A stretch of DNA of 64,000 nt from positions 2,108,001 through 2,172,000 of the forward strand of contig CANUEZ040000183.1 of assembly GCA_948099385.1 (NCBI GenBank). The letters run 5' to 3'. Made by a program: the position numbers and the translations under genes. The DNA is from Fasciola hepatica. Taxonomy: Eukaryota > Platyhelminthes > Trematoda > Plagiorchiida > Fasciolidae. Shown here piece by piece: positions 35,395 through 47,400 of the stretch. Every line of letters begins with the position of its first letter. Positions within the stretch are counted from its first letter, which is position 1. The notes beneath the pieces were generated by a model. It ran no database searches and was not told the origin of the DNA. It saw nothing but the letters and a program-made list of their open reading frames with translations.

Positions 35395-35660
35395 TATGAA
35401 TCGCGCAACTAGTTGCGAGTAGTGTTTAGGATTGGTGTATTATGTATCTCGTGGTGTTTGCTTCAATCTGCCTATTAACAGGGTGTCGAGTAGTAAGTTG
35501 AGAAATTCGACCTCTCCAAGTGTAAACACATTGTTTGTCCATACCACTAAAGTCGGCACAAGTTCATCGAGTCTTCTGTCTCACAACGGTGGGTGCCATT
35601 TTCTCCTTTTATCTTCCCACAGCTTATGGATAACGTGACCACTGCACCACCTGCACCACC
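35395..35660 (-). repeat. Probable degenerate SINE fragment
   Basis: The minus strand near 35440-35402 (CCTAAACACTACTCGCAACT) repeats the tail of the SINE at 34945-35390 (CCCACACACTACTCGCAAGC). This suggests a second, badly decayed copy immediately upstream in tandem. The body beyond the tail is hard to align. Confidence 0.3.
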
Positions 35661-35744
35661 TTGGAAGTAGGCAGACAACGTGTTGCTCTGTCAGTCTATC
35701 CCCAAACAACCGGACTTCACACATTTTGAGAACTTATAAAATAT

Positions 35745-36510
35745 TCGAATCTTTTCGTCCCGTTTTTGGACTAAATCTCAACACCTCCGAATGTTCTTAA
35801 TGTGCTTTCTCACCTTCTCGTTCCTCGTTCCTCAATGCGAAATCAGTCATCAATGAGATACCCTTTTCCAGAGCTGACTCGGTCAAATAATTAGGCATTA
35901 TAGTTCTCATTAATTTACAGTGGTCTTCTCATATTCCTGGTTGTGTTAAAAATTACATGAACTGTTTTATTCTCAGATCCGTAGGCCGAGGTAGTGTGGG
36001 TCCACAAAAGTCCTATTTGTCCATCAACGTGTACTCCCAATCTTACTGTACTGCTCTCCCGTAATCTTTCCTGGTCTACTCAGGAATGATTTCATCATTC
36101 TACACCTCGACCTAGCCATTATCAGTCGAGTCTCTCTCATTTTCATGGGCTATCTTATCTCCATAGTTTCTGATTTGCACATTATAGCGTGTGAAAAATT
36201 AGCCAAGAATATTCTCGTGGACTCCCATCATCCCCTGTACCACGACAAATCTGCATGCCCTTCGCATACCTCCACACCTACCACAACTAGAATTATCACC
36301 TCCCGCACAAATATCTTTCGCATTTCTGCAGTAACTGTTTTGGCACTCAATTTGGAAGACGAGGTGAAAGACGACAGAGGAATTTCACAGGCATCTTGGT
36401 GGCCGAACCGGTTTTACTCCGACAGTTCAAATTTTATTGCCTCCCCTAAAGTGATAACCATCAGTCTTCATCCGCTTGACGGAAACGTAAGTTTTTTAAC
36501 TTGCTGAAGT
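35745..36510 (+). pseudogene. CR1/Jockey-like LINE, reverse transcriptase 3' part
   Basis: On the plus strand, VFGLNLNTSEC (35765-35800) matches the 'GLxlNxxKsE' block after the catalytic site. SVK*LGIIVLINLQWSSHI (35878-35935) matches 'SVKYLGVxlsxdLkWsxHI', with a stop in place of tyrosine. SVGPQKSYLSINVYSQSYCT follows (35995-36055), then SDLHIIACEKLAKNILVDSH (36169-36228) and RTNIFRISAVTVLALNL (36307-36357), matching the C-terminal 'ILxDxxHPL...RTNxFxxSFxP' block. The last 120 codons (36145-36507) are still open. Frames shift once near 36110. This is a dead 3' fragment. It lies close to the SINE copies but in opposite orientation. Confidence 0.72.
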
Positions 36511-39014
36511 CTCAAATGCAACTAAATTAGGTTTACTATATTTATCCAGATCACTGATATAGTGTTGAAGAGATTTCCTCTGTGATACTGAGTTAGAAGA
36601 GAGTAAAGTGGCCAGAGACGATCATATCCAGCTGACTGGTTGTATACCAATACATATTTCCTTTATCGTCCCGACTCCTTATTGAGTCCTCACTCACTTG
36701 TTCACTGAATCACGATCAACTGACGTTCCTAGTTGCTCACCAAGTCCTTTTGGTGATGGGACTTTTAAACTGACCGAATTTCCCAGACTGACACCAGTGA
36801 AGCACTCTAGACCGTATCTCTGTGAAATATGATATTCTCAAATCGTAATTTATAAACGAAGTAAGATATGACAACATTCGTAGATAATATACTGGCAAAT
36901 CATAACACGAAGTGGCTGAGCATGAATGATTTGAATTCTAATGTCTGGCTCCATCTGATTGGTCACATTCCAGAATAGAAACTAAGACACATCGCGATGT
37001 GAGCTAAAGCAATAAAATCAACACGATCATCAACCTTCCAAAGAATTTACTGATTGGATTTGAAATGCTAAAATTTTTCGGACCTGGGATGGCCGGTTGT
37101 AACTGTATTTTACTCGACCGTCGCTTCCGTAAGTGAATAAAAATGGTTGTATCTCGTGAGCTTGGTCTCTGTGATGCTTTCGGGTGTCTCTTTGAAGAGG
37201 GAGATCGGATGGGGTTCAATCCGTAATCTCAAATGTCGACTGAATCTGATATCCGGTAATGATTCCATGCGATTCATTGTCTCGGAATTAATACATCTCT
37301 CTTAACCATTCACACATTCATATTAAATTATACTTGTTCACAGCGGGAACAAAACTGAACCCATCAATCAGTTACCTGCAGCATTTTCAACCTAATGGAA
37401 GCAAATCATCTAATCGGTATTGTGACTAAGACCACAATTCAGAAGAACTCGTTATGAAAAAATTTCAACCAAGCCGTTTCATGCATTGATTTGATTATGA
37501 AACCTAGACGTCACATATACACTGTCTGTTGTATACTGAATAAATTAAGACGGTTTGGGGGCATCGGAGAATTCTTACTGGAGCCAGGGAGACCGGTAAG
37601 AAGACCTTGTGTTTTTATCCCAGAAACAATACTGACATGGATTCGAACAACGAACCGGAGTTTTGCTGTGTGGAATATGTTGCTGTTGACTCCTGAAAAA
37701 TTTCCATGAGCAATCTTAGACCTCGAGCTACACCCTAATTGCCAAGTGATGCATACTAACTGTCTTTTTACCATAAAAGTTCCTGAACTTTAAACCAACA
37801 TTCACAGCATCCTATCAACTAAATGATCCGGGTAACTATTTTAAAGGAAGATTATTTACACTGTTAGGAGTTCTTCTCAAACAGCGTTTTCGTGCATGTT
37901 GATTTGCTCTGCTTAGGATACACTCAGTTAGTTTCCTTCTAACATTAGCAGGAAAGTGCACCGGCCGGCTGATTCAACCACTTTTATAACGAATCATCAG
38001 AACGTCTAGGGAGGCTGACGTTTTGTCGTGTTTATTTCCGTGGCTCATGGTTATGAGAAGGGGGCTGTTTTTATAAGTGGAACTACAGACTGCTCTGCAA
38101 AACGAAATTGTGACTATAGAATCAATTTCATTGAACAGACTAGAACCTTATGCTTAAGAAACAGAGGTGTTCAGTTCCAGGACTGACGGGGATGGGACGG
38201 AAGAATTCACGGTATACATATTTGATTGGATGTGAAAGTTAGAAGAAGCTGAACTATAATAAAATACCTGAAATAATACGGCAACCGGCAAGACTAACCT
38301 AGCTCTTCGTATATATACGTGTGAAAAAATCTGAGCTCAAATTCGCACACATCATTCCGGTCGATACTCATTATGTGCGGGCAGAACTTTGGGCCACTAG
38401 ATGACCATCGGTATTTGACCATTTGATGTATTCTGTCAAAAACAATTTAAGTTAGCTCTCCGGTTAAATATGGGTATGTATTTTATCGTTTGATCTGCAA
38501 TGTAAGAGTGTTGTTGTAGGAGTGTTGTTTTAGCACCACAGAACGGTCCCTTTAATTTGCAGTGTCACTCTGATAGCACCGATTTTCTCATTGATGGATG
38601 ATCTGCATCAGCTTAAGTTTGACTCACCCGGCGATTATGAAGTCTCTGTAGATTGGCGAATTCTAGCTTTTGTGTGACAACAACTATCTGTGAATGTAAT
38701 CGAGGTCGTCCAATGTAATTACAGATTAGATTAACTGGAATGTTTGAGATTCGAAGAAAATGACTGTAAATTACTTTTTGTAATTTGTATTTTCGACGAT
38801 ATCTTCGCTTGTCTTACTCGTGAGTAGCGTGTATATGCGTCATGAACCTCGAATACTTGTGATCCAATTCTCTGTTTTTACTTTACTGACACAGTTCAGA
38901 TTTACCCTTTTACGACGTATGGTGCGTGAACATTTTACGTTGTGTTCCCGACTCGATTGTTCTATGATTGTACATTCCCCTTGTAGGAAAATTTTGCAAA
39001 ACGTTTCACTCACG
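36511..39014. other. No gene recognised
   Basis: The minus-strand frames at 37004-37219 and 37511-37774 have no motif. TGTTCGAATCC near 37643 on the minus strand resembles a B box but no A box precedes it. Otherwise AT-rich and apparently unique. Confidence 0.45.
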
Positions 39015-39338
39015 CTTCTTGATCCACTATCTGTACCGGGAACCGTGCTGCGCCACAGTTTCGCATGACTCCTTGCTGAAGGGACCGTTTATGACCGCGC
39101 TGTCCCGATTCATCAGATAACTTTCTGTACTGTTGCTCTTGGTTGCTCACCTGGCTGTAAGTCATTGCATTTATGTATTTTTAAGTATTGCATTGTTTAG
39201 AACCACGAAATTACGATAAACACGGTTATACATTTGGAATTTGTTCTGCTGCCCGTAGAGGTGTACAGCCCATATCGTGCGTAAAGCTAGTGAGACTAAG
39301 TTTTCTGCTATATTGAAAGTTCAAGTAATCGGGATAGT
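39015..39338 (+). repeat. Dispersed repeat block, copy 2 (partner at 640-965)
   Basis: The plus strand here matches the minus strand of 640-965. Both copies keep GTGCTGCG(C/T)(C/T)ACAGTTTCGC, the strong donor CTGGCT|GTAAGT (39152-39163) and the acceptor-like CTATATTGAAAG (39308-39319), followed by CAAGTAATCGGGATAGT. Downstream of 39338 the two copies diverge completely, with no transposase motif here. It may be the same CACTA intron region carried elsewhere, or an exon-intron unit copied as DNA. Confidence 0.8.
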
Positions 39339-42300
39339 TTCTTCAATGACGAAGGCAAACAAAGAAAAGTTCCACTCTCCTAAGAAAACACGAATTTATC
39401 GTATCAAATGGAGTCAATATTCAAGTTTAGCCTTAGGTTTTGTATTTTACTCAATAAATTATTGGTCGCCAATTTCGCCTTATCCATGGCTTTGATGAAG
39501 CGGACTGAAACGAAAATGAAAACAAAACATGTACGAATCACTGAGCTCGTGAAATCTTGGGACGATAAACCACACACAGTATTCATATAGTCAGGATAAC
39601 AAAACATGCTTCAAAGTAAAATGATTGATTATTGAGGCAGACTTTGCCAGTTTGACTTTTGTTCTTTAATGCATTAGCATATGTTTTATTGAGGTGAAAT
39701 CAATGCTTGTACTAGACGGTTTGTTCGCACCTCACACAAAACAAGTTCAGTCATAGTCAAATAAGTCATCTACTTGGGCTGGGCAGGTGCAAACCAAGTC
39801 CATCGATTTTTAAAACTTTACTTAGCTCTTTCTGCTTTCAATAACGAGCTCATATTTTGAAGTATAACAACGAAGTAACCCAACTGGGTTGGCTGATCTT
39901 GTCTCCTTTTGCAGACAATAGTTTATTGTTATTAGCCTCCATACCTATAATATCTACTAAAAGTATTCCACCTCTGACCACTTAGATCAGTTCAGTGCAA
40001 AAGAGGAAGTAGCGTTTTCCATGTGATTTGTGCAGGCTGGACAGCAAATAGATGTTCAAACTGTAGAACGGAAGAGTCTTCGGATAACTTTAATCTTATG
40101 CACTTGGCTAAGATGTACGCTCACAAAGGGGAGAAATAAACTCAGAAGTTCGCCTCAATTGGAATGTGTTGATGATTCACCTGCAAGGATTCAACGGTCC
40201 TCATCAGATCCACTACACTGACAGCCTCTCATCAAAATGGCGGCTATTCTCCTCCTCACGACCCGGCTACACATCGATTTCAGACATTTTTCACTTCTCT
40301 TCTAATGATGATAGTTGAGCTCAGTTTCCCAATGTTGTGCAGCTCGTATTTCAATAAATGCTGAGGTTACCAAATTTATTGGTGGCTTTGTTTACGTTGT
40401 CGTATAGTTGTGTTTGAATTGAGCGGAAGGAGCACACATGACCTCTAAAGGGGAAAATTTAGTGTGTTCAGAAATCCGAGACTACTAACAAGTCGCCTGA
40501 AATGGTGAACCATTCTTGGGGTTAAACCAAGTAAGTTTCAAATGGCCGAGTCATGGGACAGAGCTGGTCATTATATATGTGGATTACAAATCATGAGATA
40601 ACGGGCAGTACTTTTTCGATATCTTAAACTCGTATATGAGTGTGAAGTATGACCATAACTCGGTACTGCTTACAAGACCTGAGTAGTTAAATAGGAATAT
40701 TCCTGGTCCGTTTCAGGAGAAATCATTTTCCATACACATTTTTTATAGAAAATGGTGACAAGTTAACTCGTGAATTTTGCGACCCCTCTTTATTGCGCCC
40801 TAATAGGTTTCATAATAATAAATAAAATGTTGAGGCACTACGCTCGCTGTGCCTTTAATTTGTCCAGAAGCAAAACCAATCTGCTGTTCATAATTCTATT
40901 GCAGTATTTTGATTTTACTTCGTCAATGATTTGCAAATAAGGTACTTCCAATCCAAACTGACTAGTTACCAAGAGAATTCTGTGGGCAATATATATTCAT
41001 TGCAGTTCTTATCATCTTTTATCAGTTCTTACTCAACATGATGATATAAAATTTGACGCAGGATTCCCCACGCGACAGAAAATACGAATAATTTTGCTTT
41101 ATGCTGCAAAAACATGTTTAACCAATGAGGACAAATTAATAAGTCAACTAGGTCTAAGTAGATGTGCGAGTCTTGATTACCGCTGCATATTCATCATGTT
41201 ACATCACGAGATGTTCGAATATCCGTATTGACTACTGATAATGATTCTAATAGTGCACTGTTGCCAGTCGTACATTGTCGTTGCATAAGGATTCGCTTAG
41301 CTGATGTTATTCGAATTCGACAATAAATGTCACTACTACTGTAGATATCGGCAGACAGAATGGAATTTCGATCCTCCTGTAGTGGAGCGAGATTCATTGA
41401 GTCAAACATTACAATCGGACTAAAAGCTCGCACTTTTTCTGTTCTGTAAGTTTTATAGGGCAATTAATGTGGTGGATTAAATTACCGTTTGGGCTGAGAT
41501 GCGAATACAATAGGTAACGGAGTTTTTCATTGGAAACACCATTGATTCCTCGGAAAATTATCCCATATATTCGGGTATACTCGCTTAAGGGAGATGACAC
41601 ATTTGCGGTAGTTCAGTAGATTGTAGATGAAATGAAATAATAATGGGTATATCCATACATCGCTTTCTATCAGTGTATACACATATATGTATATAAGTAC
41701 ATAAAAATAATATATGTAAAATAATCCACTGCTCTATTCTGGAGTTCCAAAAATATTTGACTTTCAGTAAAGTGAAGCGGTAACTCGGATGCTCACTTTG
41801 GATTTGTGAAGACGTGTGGTGGTTGTGAACAAACCCACTCTGGTATTTATAGTATACATGAATTCCTGAAATATGGAATAATAAAATCTTTATGCAGTCG
41901 TTATGTTAAGGCGATTACCACCTCTTAACGAGTTATGCTGTTTCTGAGGAGCAAAATCCCAGGGACAAAAATCTTAGGAAATCAATCACGATATTATTCG
42001 CAAGTACTCATGCAGTGATAATGGAAACTGACTATGTAGGAAGGTAATCGGGCATAGCTTCTGTTTGGTGAAAGTTACTTTGGCAAAATAGCTTACAAAA
42101 CTGTGCCGTAACACATCCGAGAGGTATGTACTTTGTTAACGGTAGCAGTATCATTAACAGTGGTATTCGTAGTGATAATAGTAGTATCATTATTAGTGCC
42201 AGTGATGCTGTCCCTGCTGATCGTGGGTGATCGGAAGCAGAGTATGGATAGTTGGTCAGTAGTTGAAAGTGAAAATATATTCATTTGGTCACAAAATATA

Positions 42301-43829
42301 TAAACTAAGGGATTTTCAGGCAAACAATTATATGAAATATACATGCATCTTTGTAAATAAAATGAGATCCACCCACTGTGTTCCCGTGGTGAATGTAGCC
42401 TGTTTTTCAGTTGGTCCATCAGCTCATCCAGATGACTGACAGCATGATGCAGATGATTGGTCAATGATCTGCAAGTGTTGTCTGAAGTTGGAAGTATGTG
42501 GTCAATGTGTCGATTGGACCATTTCGTGGACAAACACAACATGCAAATCAGTAAAAGATTTGGGTCAAAGTCAGAAGGAACAGTCTAATTTTAGTGATTG
42601 ATCCGGTATACCGAGTCACGGGTTGGGAGAATAACTGGAAGCCTTTCGGTGAGAACGAATTTGTCTGGCGAATACGTGATATGCATACCAGCAAAAACGG
42701 GTTGTAAATTATACTTAGAAATCAGAGAAATTGTGCTTGGTTCCAACGAAATGCTGACAATTCATCCAGTTGTTTCATACAGTCACTTGCTGGTTGAATG
42801 AAGTCGATTTCCACTCAATTTTTATTCACTTTTATTTTCTATCTAGCTTTGGTGAAGGTGATGAGTTAGCCATCTGGTTATCGAGAAGATTATTCGATTG
42901 GTTCTACCTGAGTTTGTCAGTGGGCTGGTAGGATTTTCTGTGGCCGTCATATCTGCTTAAGTATCTGAAACGAGTATCGTGGAGCTCAGTTTGTCTACGA
43001 TGAAAATGGTTTGTCTTGCACATTCCAAATAAACTTTCTTCTGTTAGAGAGTATCATTGCTAGACTCCGCAAACTGGAATTTACTAGAGCAATGTCTAGG
43101 CTGTAAGCCGTCCTATTTTTGTTCGAATAATATAGGTGTTTGATTTTCTTGATGCACCTACTGAGCCTTGGGCTCAGAAAGGTTCTTACTTTCTTGTGCT
43201 TTGGGTAGACTGAACAATCACAACTCCGAGGCGGAACATTACTGGTCCTTGTATGTTGCACTGGTCGTTAAGACAGGGACGCAATGAATGTTGCCCCCAG
43301 ATCAAAATATTTGATGAAACCACAATCCAACTCTGATCATGAGCGGACTACCGAAGTATCTTTCACATTCTAGCCTTTAAATCACCGAGCAGTGTTCGGT
43401 TTCTTTATGTTATAGTTTCCTTACGGTTGATAATTTTCAAAGCAGAATTTGACACGTTCTAGAGGTTTGTAAATGCGAGCGAGTATAGTCACTGGGGAAA
43501 AGCCTGTGATAAGCTGAATATTACAGTTTGTCACTTATTGCTGGAGTGGCGATTACAAATTGTTGCATTACTCAGCATGTCCTTATTAGCCAAATCATGT
43601 CCGTTTTTGGGTGCAGAAATCATATCACAAAGTTTTACGACATTTCTCTGCAGGCAGATCCGTGAACTCATATAAGCACGATTAGTTCGTAAGCTGTGAG
43701 TACAAACAAAACATAGGATGCCAGAAACTTGAGGAAGCGAATCGAAGAGAATGTACACTTCTCCAGTCTATCGCTGTTACAGCTGCTTCCGCTAGATGAT
43801 TTATTTCTTTTCCAGCAATTGGTGTGCAT
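39339..43829. other. No firm gene; minus-strand frames of uncertain meaning
   Basis: The minus strand holds several frames of 60-150 codons in a row (43531-43758, 42995-43261, 42093-42542, 41409-41600, 41194-41463). One (41194-41463) starts near an acceptor-like ACTTACAG and reads smoothly to a stop. I cannot join them with convincing, in-phase splice sites. They may be chance frames or exons of an unknown minus-strand gene. Confidence 0.3.
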
Positions 43830-44050
43830 TTATTGTATTCTTGGAGTCGTTATTAAGAGAACAAATCCTATTTCATCATCGATGGGTTTCTTCACGGTTG
43901 TGGTGTACGAAAAATGCAACTTTCTCCTAACCGTATTCCGTGAGTGAGGACCAGAATAAGGTGCTGATTCTGCGAGCCATCCGGTGTGTACTACTTTATA
44001 CATTCCAAATGTAAGCTTGATTGAATCGTTGACATTCAAATAAGAACAGG
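43830..44050 (-). CDS. Candidate terminal exon, function unknown
   Basis: A strong acceptor (TTTTGTCTGTTAATACTTGGCAG, pyrimidine-rich) ends at 44051. From it, a frame of 73 codons (two bases, then TGT TCT TAT...) stays open to a TAA at 43830-43832, and that stop overlaps an AATAAA polyadenylation signal (43829-43834), with a second AATAAA a short way downstream. This is what a last exon looks like. The predicted peptide has no signal peptide or motif known to me. Upstream exons are not found, although a strong minus-strand donor (GTGCG|GTAAGT) lies at 45053. It could be a chance frame. Confidence 0.22.
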
Positions 44051-44057
44051 CTGCCAA

Positions 44058-45399
44058 GTATTAACAGACAAAACGCGTATAATAATGTCATAATCACGTG
44101 ACAGTCTCCATTCATTCCTCCTTAAATGTTACACACCGTGTAGAGGAACTGGAAAAATATCTAAGGCATATTGGAGTATGCGGCTGCGATAACTATACCA
44201 ATCTGTTTTCTTTTCTAGATCGGTGGTTAGTTTCAAGGAAGACTTATCCTGTCGTCGCACTTTTAACCTTGATTTTTCGATCACGAATATCTTCCACGTT
44301 AATTTCCCATGACAGTTCGTGTTTGCTCCTCCGCATCGTCAACTGGTTTCAGTTTAGTGGGTAGAAGTATTCTGGCTGTGACTTATCTTTCAGAATCCAG
44401 TCAGATCTCGGACTTCTAATTGAATACAAAATCGATCATATTCTGAGGCCTTTTTGCGTATCCAGCTTGCTTTGTGCAATTGTAATGATTGTCAAAATGT
44501 CCAAAGTGTTTCTAACATCTGATTCCAAATGTGTTTTCTAATAATATTATAACATCACAATACCAGACCTACCAAGATTATCTGTTTCATAAATTTGAAA
44601 ACAATGGTAAGAAGATTAGGTGTGGAAATTCACTTATCCGATGGACGGCGCACTCACCAATGCATTTCAAGATAACTTTTACGTTTACAAATTTCACCAA
44701 CGAAGTTTTGGCTAATTGAGCTAAATCTGCCCCATGCAGCCAAGCCATTCGTAGCGATTAATTGCAATGTTTCACACCAATATTAGTTTGGGTTACATGA
44801 TTGGAAAAAGCGAGATGGGTGTATGAAGTTCTTTCTTATCCATACGGTGGAGCTATCTCATGTCTAATGCAGTCAACCTCACACACATGCTTTCATAACT
44901 ATGCGCTATCTGTCGTACGTTTGATGAATGGACTTGGCTAATGAGCCAAAAATGCGTTTCACTGTCCAACTGCCTTCAATTTGATAAAGGACCTGACGTT
45001 GTCAGTAAGATTTATTGTTGTTGACTGCCGTTGTAAAAGAGGCTTTTACTTACCGCACTCGTGTTTTGTGGTATTCACAAGACTTTAGCCGATAAGTATA
45101 TCTATATAACTAACCTGAAAAATAAGTGCTTTGTGAATACGCTTCGTGAATAAATAACAGATCCATTTTCCTCGATTTTCCATAAATTCGGGTGTAGAAG
45201 CATTCAAATGAGTCACACCTTGCCTCTGTATCTACTTTGACGTCGATTTGAAGGCCTTAACTAGGCAGATTTTCCAGTTATTTCTTATTTCGTTTTAACA
45301 ATGACAAAGTCTTGCTCCACACCAACTATGTCTCACCATACTACAATGAATTATTAGTATCCACGGCAAAAAGCACTACATGAGGTTCCAAAATGTCTG
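44058..45399. other. No gene recognised; one strong splice pair
   Basis: On the minus strand, an excellent acceptor (CACTTATTTTTCAG) and an excellent donor (GTGCG|GTAAGT) bracket 61 bases at about 45054-45114. All three frames contain stops, so it could only be a non-coding (5' UTR) exon. The rest shows nothing recognisable. Confidence 0.3.
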
Positions 45400-45530
45400 A
45401 TGTTGTATCGGACCCGACGAGATTGGATTGATAACTACGACCATTGTGCCCCGCAATCTCGTCGTTCGAACTTCAGGCCTCTGTGGTTACAGAGGCCTGC
45501 ACCACTCGAGCCCAAGCGACCAAAATCTGG
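45400..45530 (-). repeat. tRNA-like segment with perfect 11-bp hairpin
   Basis: On the minus strand, GGGCTCGAGTGGTGCAGG (A-box-like) is followed by a perfect hairpin (CAGGCCTCTGT, loop, ACAGAGGCCTG; 45474-45499) in the place of an anticodon arm. Then come AGTTCGAACGACGAG (B-box-like) and GCGGGGCAC. The order is that of a tRNA-derived SINE head. The anticodon stem is far longer than the normal five pairs, so this is not a working tRNA gene. Confidence 0.4.
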
Positions 45531-46744
45531 TGCAGATTAAAGCTGGCGCATTCAGCTTTCTAACGATATTACAGAAAAGTTTAGTACAAAGGATGACACT
45601 ACAACTGAAAGCATTCAGTCCCATCCACTTTACTCTGAGCCGTCCACAATCCATCCTGGATGCCATTATCTTTCTGTCCTAGCATAATCTGCCATCATTA
45701 GATAGGAATAGCTTTGCCATCAGAATGCTCTTTTAGGCGGCATTGAAGCTTCCACCTATGTTAAAACAAAGCAGTTACTCTGTTTTCCTGCAGTGGGTGT
45801 GATTTAAACTTCGTGCGTTTCCTCCTTGTCCAATTATACCACTGAAAACCTACCATTTGCATGCTACTGTGGTAGGGATTCATCTCTCGTGCCTTCAGAG
45901 TTCCCTGCTGTACAAGATGCCATCTTTGTGCTATTTTTCTTCCCTGCTTACTACTTACCATGCCCATCTCCTAGGATTCATTGCTCATTTACTATGCTTT
46001 CAATATAGTATTTAGTGACCTTGATCCAATGTCTCTACACTTCCCATTCTGCAGCCAAGTGTCTTGGACATGGCCAGGTGGTCTTTCAATCATACCATGA
46101 CTGCCAGCCCTTCCAGATAAGTAGATGTTTTTTACTTTCTTCTAAAGCATGTTAAGTAAACGAACATTGCAGTGTCCACTTCTTTGGTACTTATTGAAGG
46201 AAATGACAGAAAGTGAGATACGTCAGTAAAGTAACTTGGCGTAATCCTAACACAAAACCTGATACAGTCCGACAATTTGCACACAGTTTGCGTAAATGTC
46301 CAAAGGAAAGAAAGTTTGCTTCGCCTTTTTGGTTATTAGGAAGTTCTGTATAATCCTGCTTCCTGCTCTTAGGTTTATGGATTCTCTTCATTCTTTCCCA
46401 GCTGATTGCAAATAATTTTGAACCTACTTCCAGGCAACTCAAGCATATTTCCAAATTCGGTGACAAACTGATCGTGCCCATCTGCCAGTATTTGGTATCA
46501 TAACATTGCAACGTTTGCTGAAAACTGCCTCCAAGAATAAATTGGCTGATAGCGCACGTGTTCTTTGATGCATCTAACTACCCTAGTCATGCTAGTATCA
46601 AAAAGGTATTTGATCCTATAAAATCTGCAAGTGATTTGTTTTTCCTTATCTTGTGAGATTCCTGAAGGAGACAGATCCAACTATGTGTGAACTGGAGATC
46701 ATGCTTCCTTCGTTTGCCTAGTGGTATGGCGTGATTTGAAATTT
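45531..46744. other. No gene recognised
   Basis: The minus-strand frames at 45761-45967, 46191-46511 (106 codons) and 46498-46680 have no family motif that I recognise and cannot be joined convincingly. They could be pieces of an old mobile element. Confidence 0.35.
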
Positions 46745-47190
46745 TGTATAATTCTCACAATGACTTGTGAGTAAAGTGTGGAATTTATAATATTTTGCTT
46801 GGTTGTATGTTCTTTGGACTTCTTTTTTCACGCACAAATCTCAGAGCACCGATTACCTCTGTATTCAGAAGCACCAAACTAGAGTTTTTCTCTTGTCAGT
46901 GCTCATTGGTCGTGCATATCCTCCATCACAACCAGGGTTTGAACCCTGGCCTATACACCTCGAAAGTATATGCTTTACCAGTGTGTCATTCCATAGCCAT
47001 CCTGGCTGATTCGGATCATTGTTCAAAGTTTGTTCAGATATCATCCACTGTGACCGGCAGCATTGCCTCAACAGCTTCGAAGGCAGATGTGGAAACTGTC
47101 CAGTTGTCTAAAAGTGAGAGCTTCTCACCAGTTCAGGTCTTCTCTGTAGGATGGGCTCCTGCTTCCTCTTTTTCATATTCTGCTTTTATC
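46745..47190 (-). repeat. Composite tRNA-derived SINE, copy 2
   Basis: This is the best copy of the element at 34945-35390. On the minus strand it has a 5' part of about 170 bases (47020-47190), with shared landmarks GAAGACCTGAACTGGT and CTGAACAAACTT. Then comes the tRNA-like part with GACACACTGGTAAAGC (A box) and the intact B box CAGGGTTCAAACCCTGG, which is itself a palindromic T-arm. GGATATGCAC, GTTTGGTGCTTCTGA and the tail ATTCCACACTTTACTCAC follow. The 179-codon plus-strand frame 46795-47334, the longest in the window, is a chance frame through this SINE and the next one. Confidence 0.7.
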
Positions 47191-47198
47191 TCACAAGT

Positions 47199-47400
47199 CC
47201 TTGCGAGGTGGCGCAGTGGTAACACACACGTCTCTGAAGTGAAAAAACACCAGAATTGGAACCCTGGTTATGGCGGAGGATACGCACTATCGACAAGCTC
47301 TGGCAAAAGCAAAACTCGAATCTGGTGTTTCTGAGCTCCTGGGCGATTGAATGATCCGAGGTTATACGATAGCCGAATATTCACTTCCCAGTAAGCGTAC
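47199..47400 (+). repeat. Composite tRNA-derived SINE, copy 3 (head-to-head with copy 2)
   Basis: On the plus strand, TTGCGAGGTGGCGCAGTGGTA (A box, about 47200) is followed by GAATTGGAACCCTGG (B box, about 47253). The family landmarks GCGGAGGATACGCAC, CTCGAATCTGGTGTTTCTGA and GATGATCCGAGG come after it. It lacks the about 170-base 5' part seen in copies 1 and 2, starting directly at the tRNA-like head. It points away from copy 2, with the two heads about 10 bases apart when the 5' part of copy 2 is counted. Confidence 0.62.

Noticed and set aside
46795..47334. 179-codon plus-strand frame, the longest in the window
   Set aside because: It runs antisense through one tRNA-derived SINE and sense through another, and its peptide has no motif. 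It is explained by the repeats.
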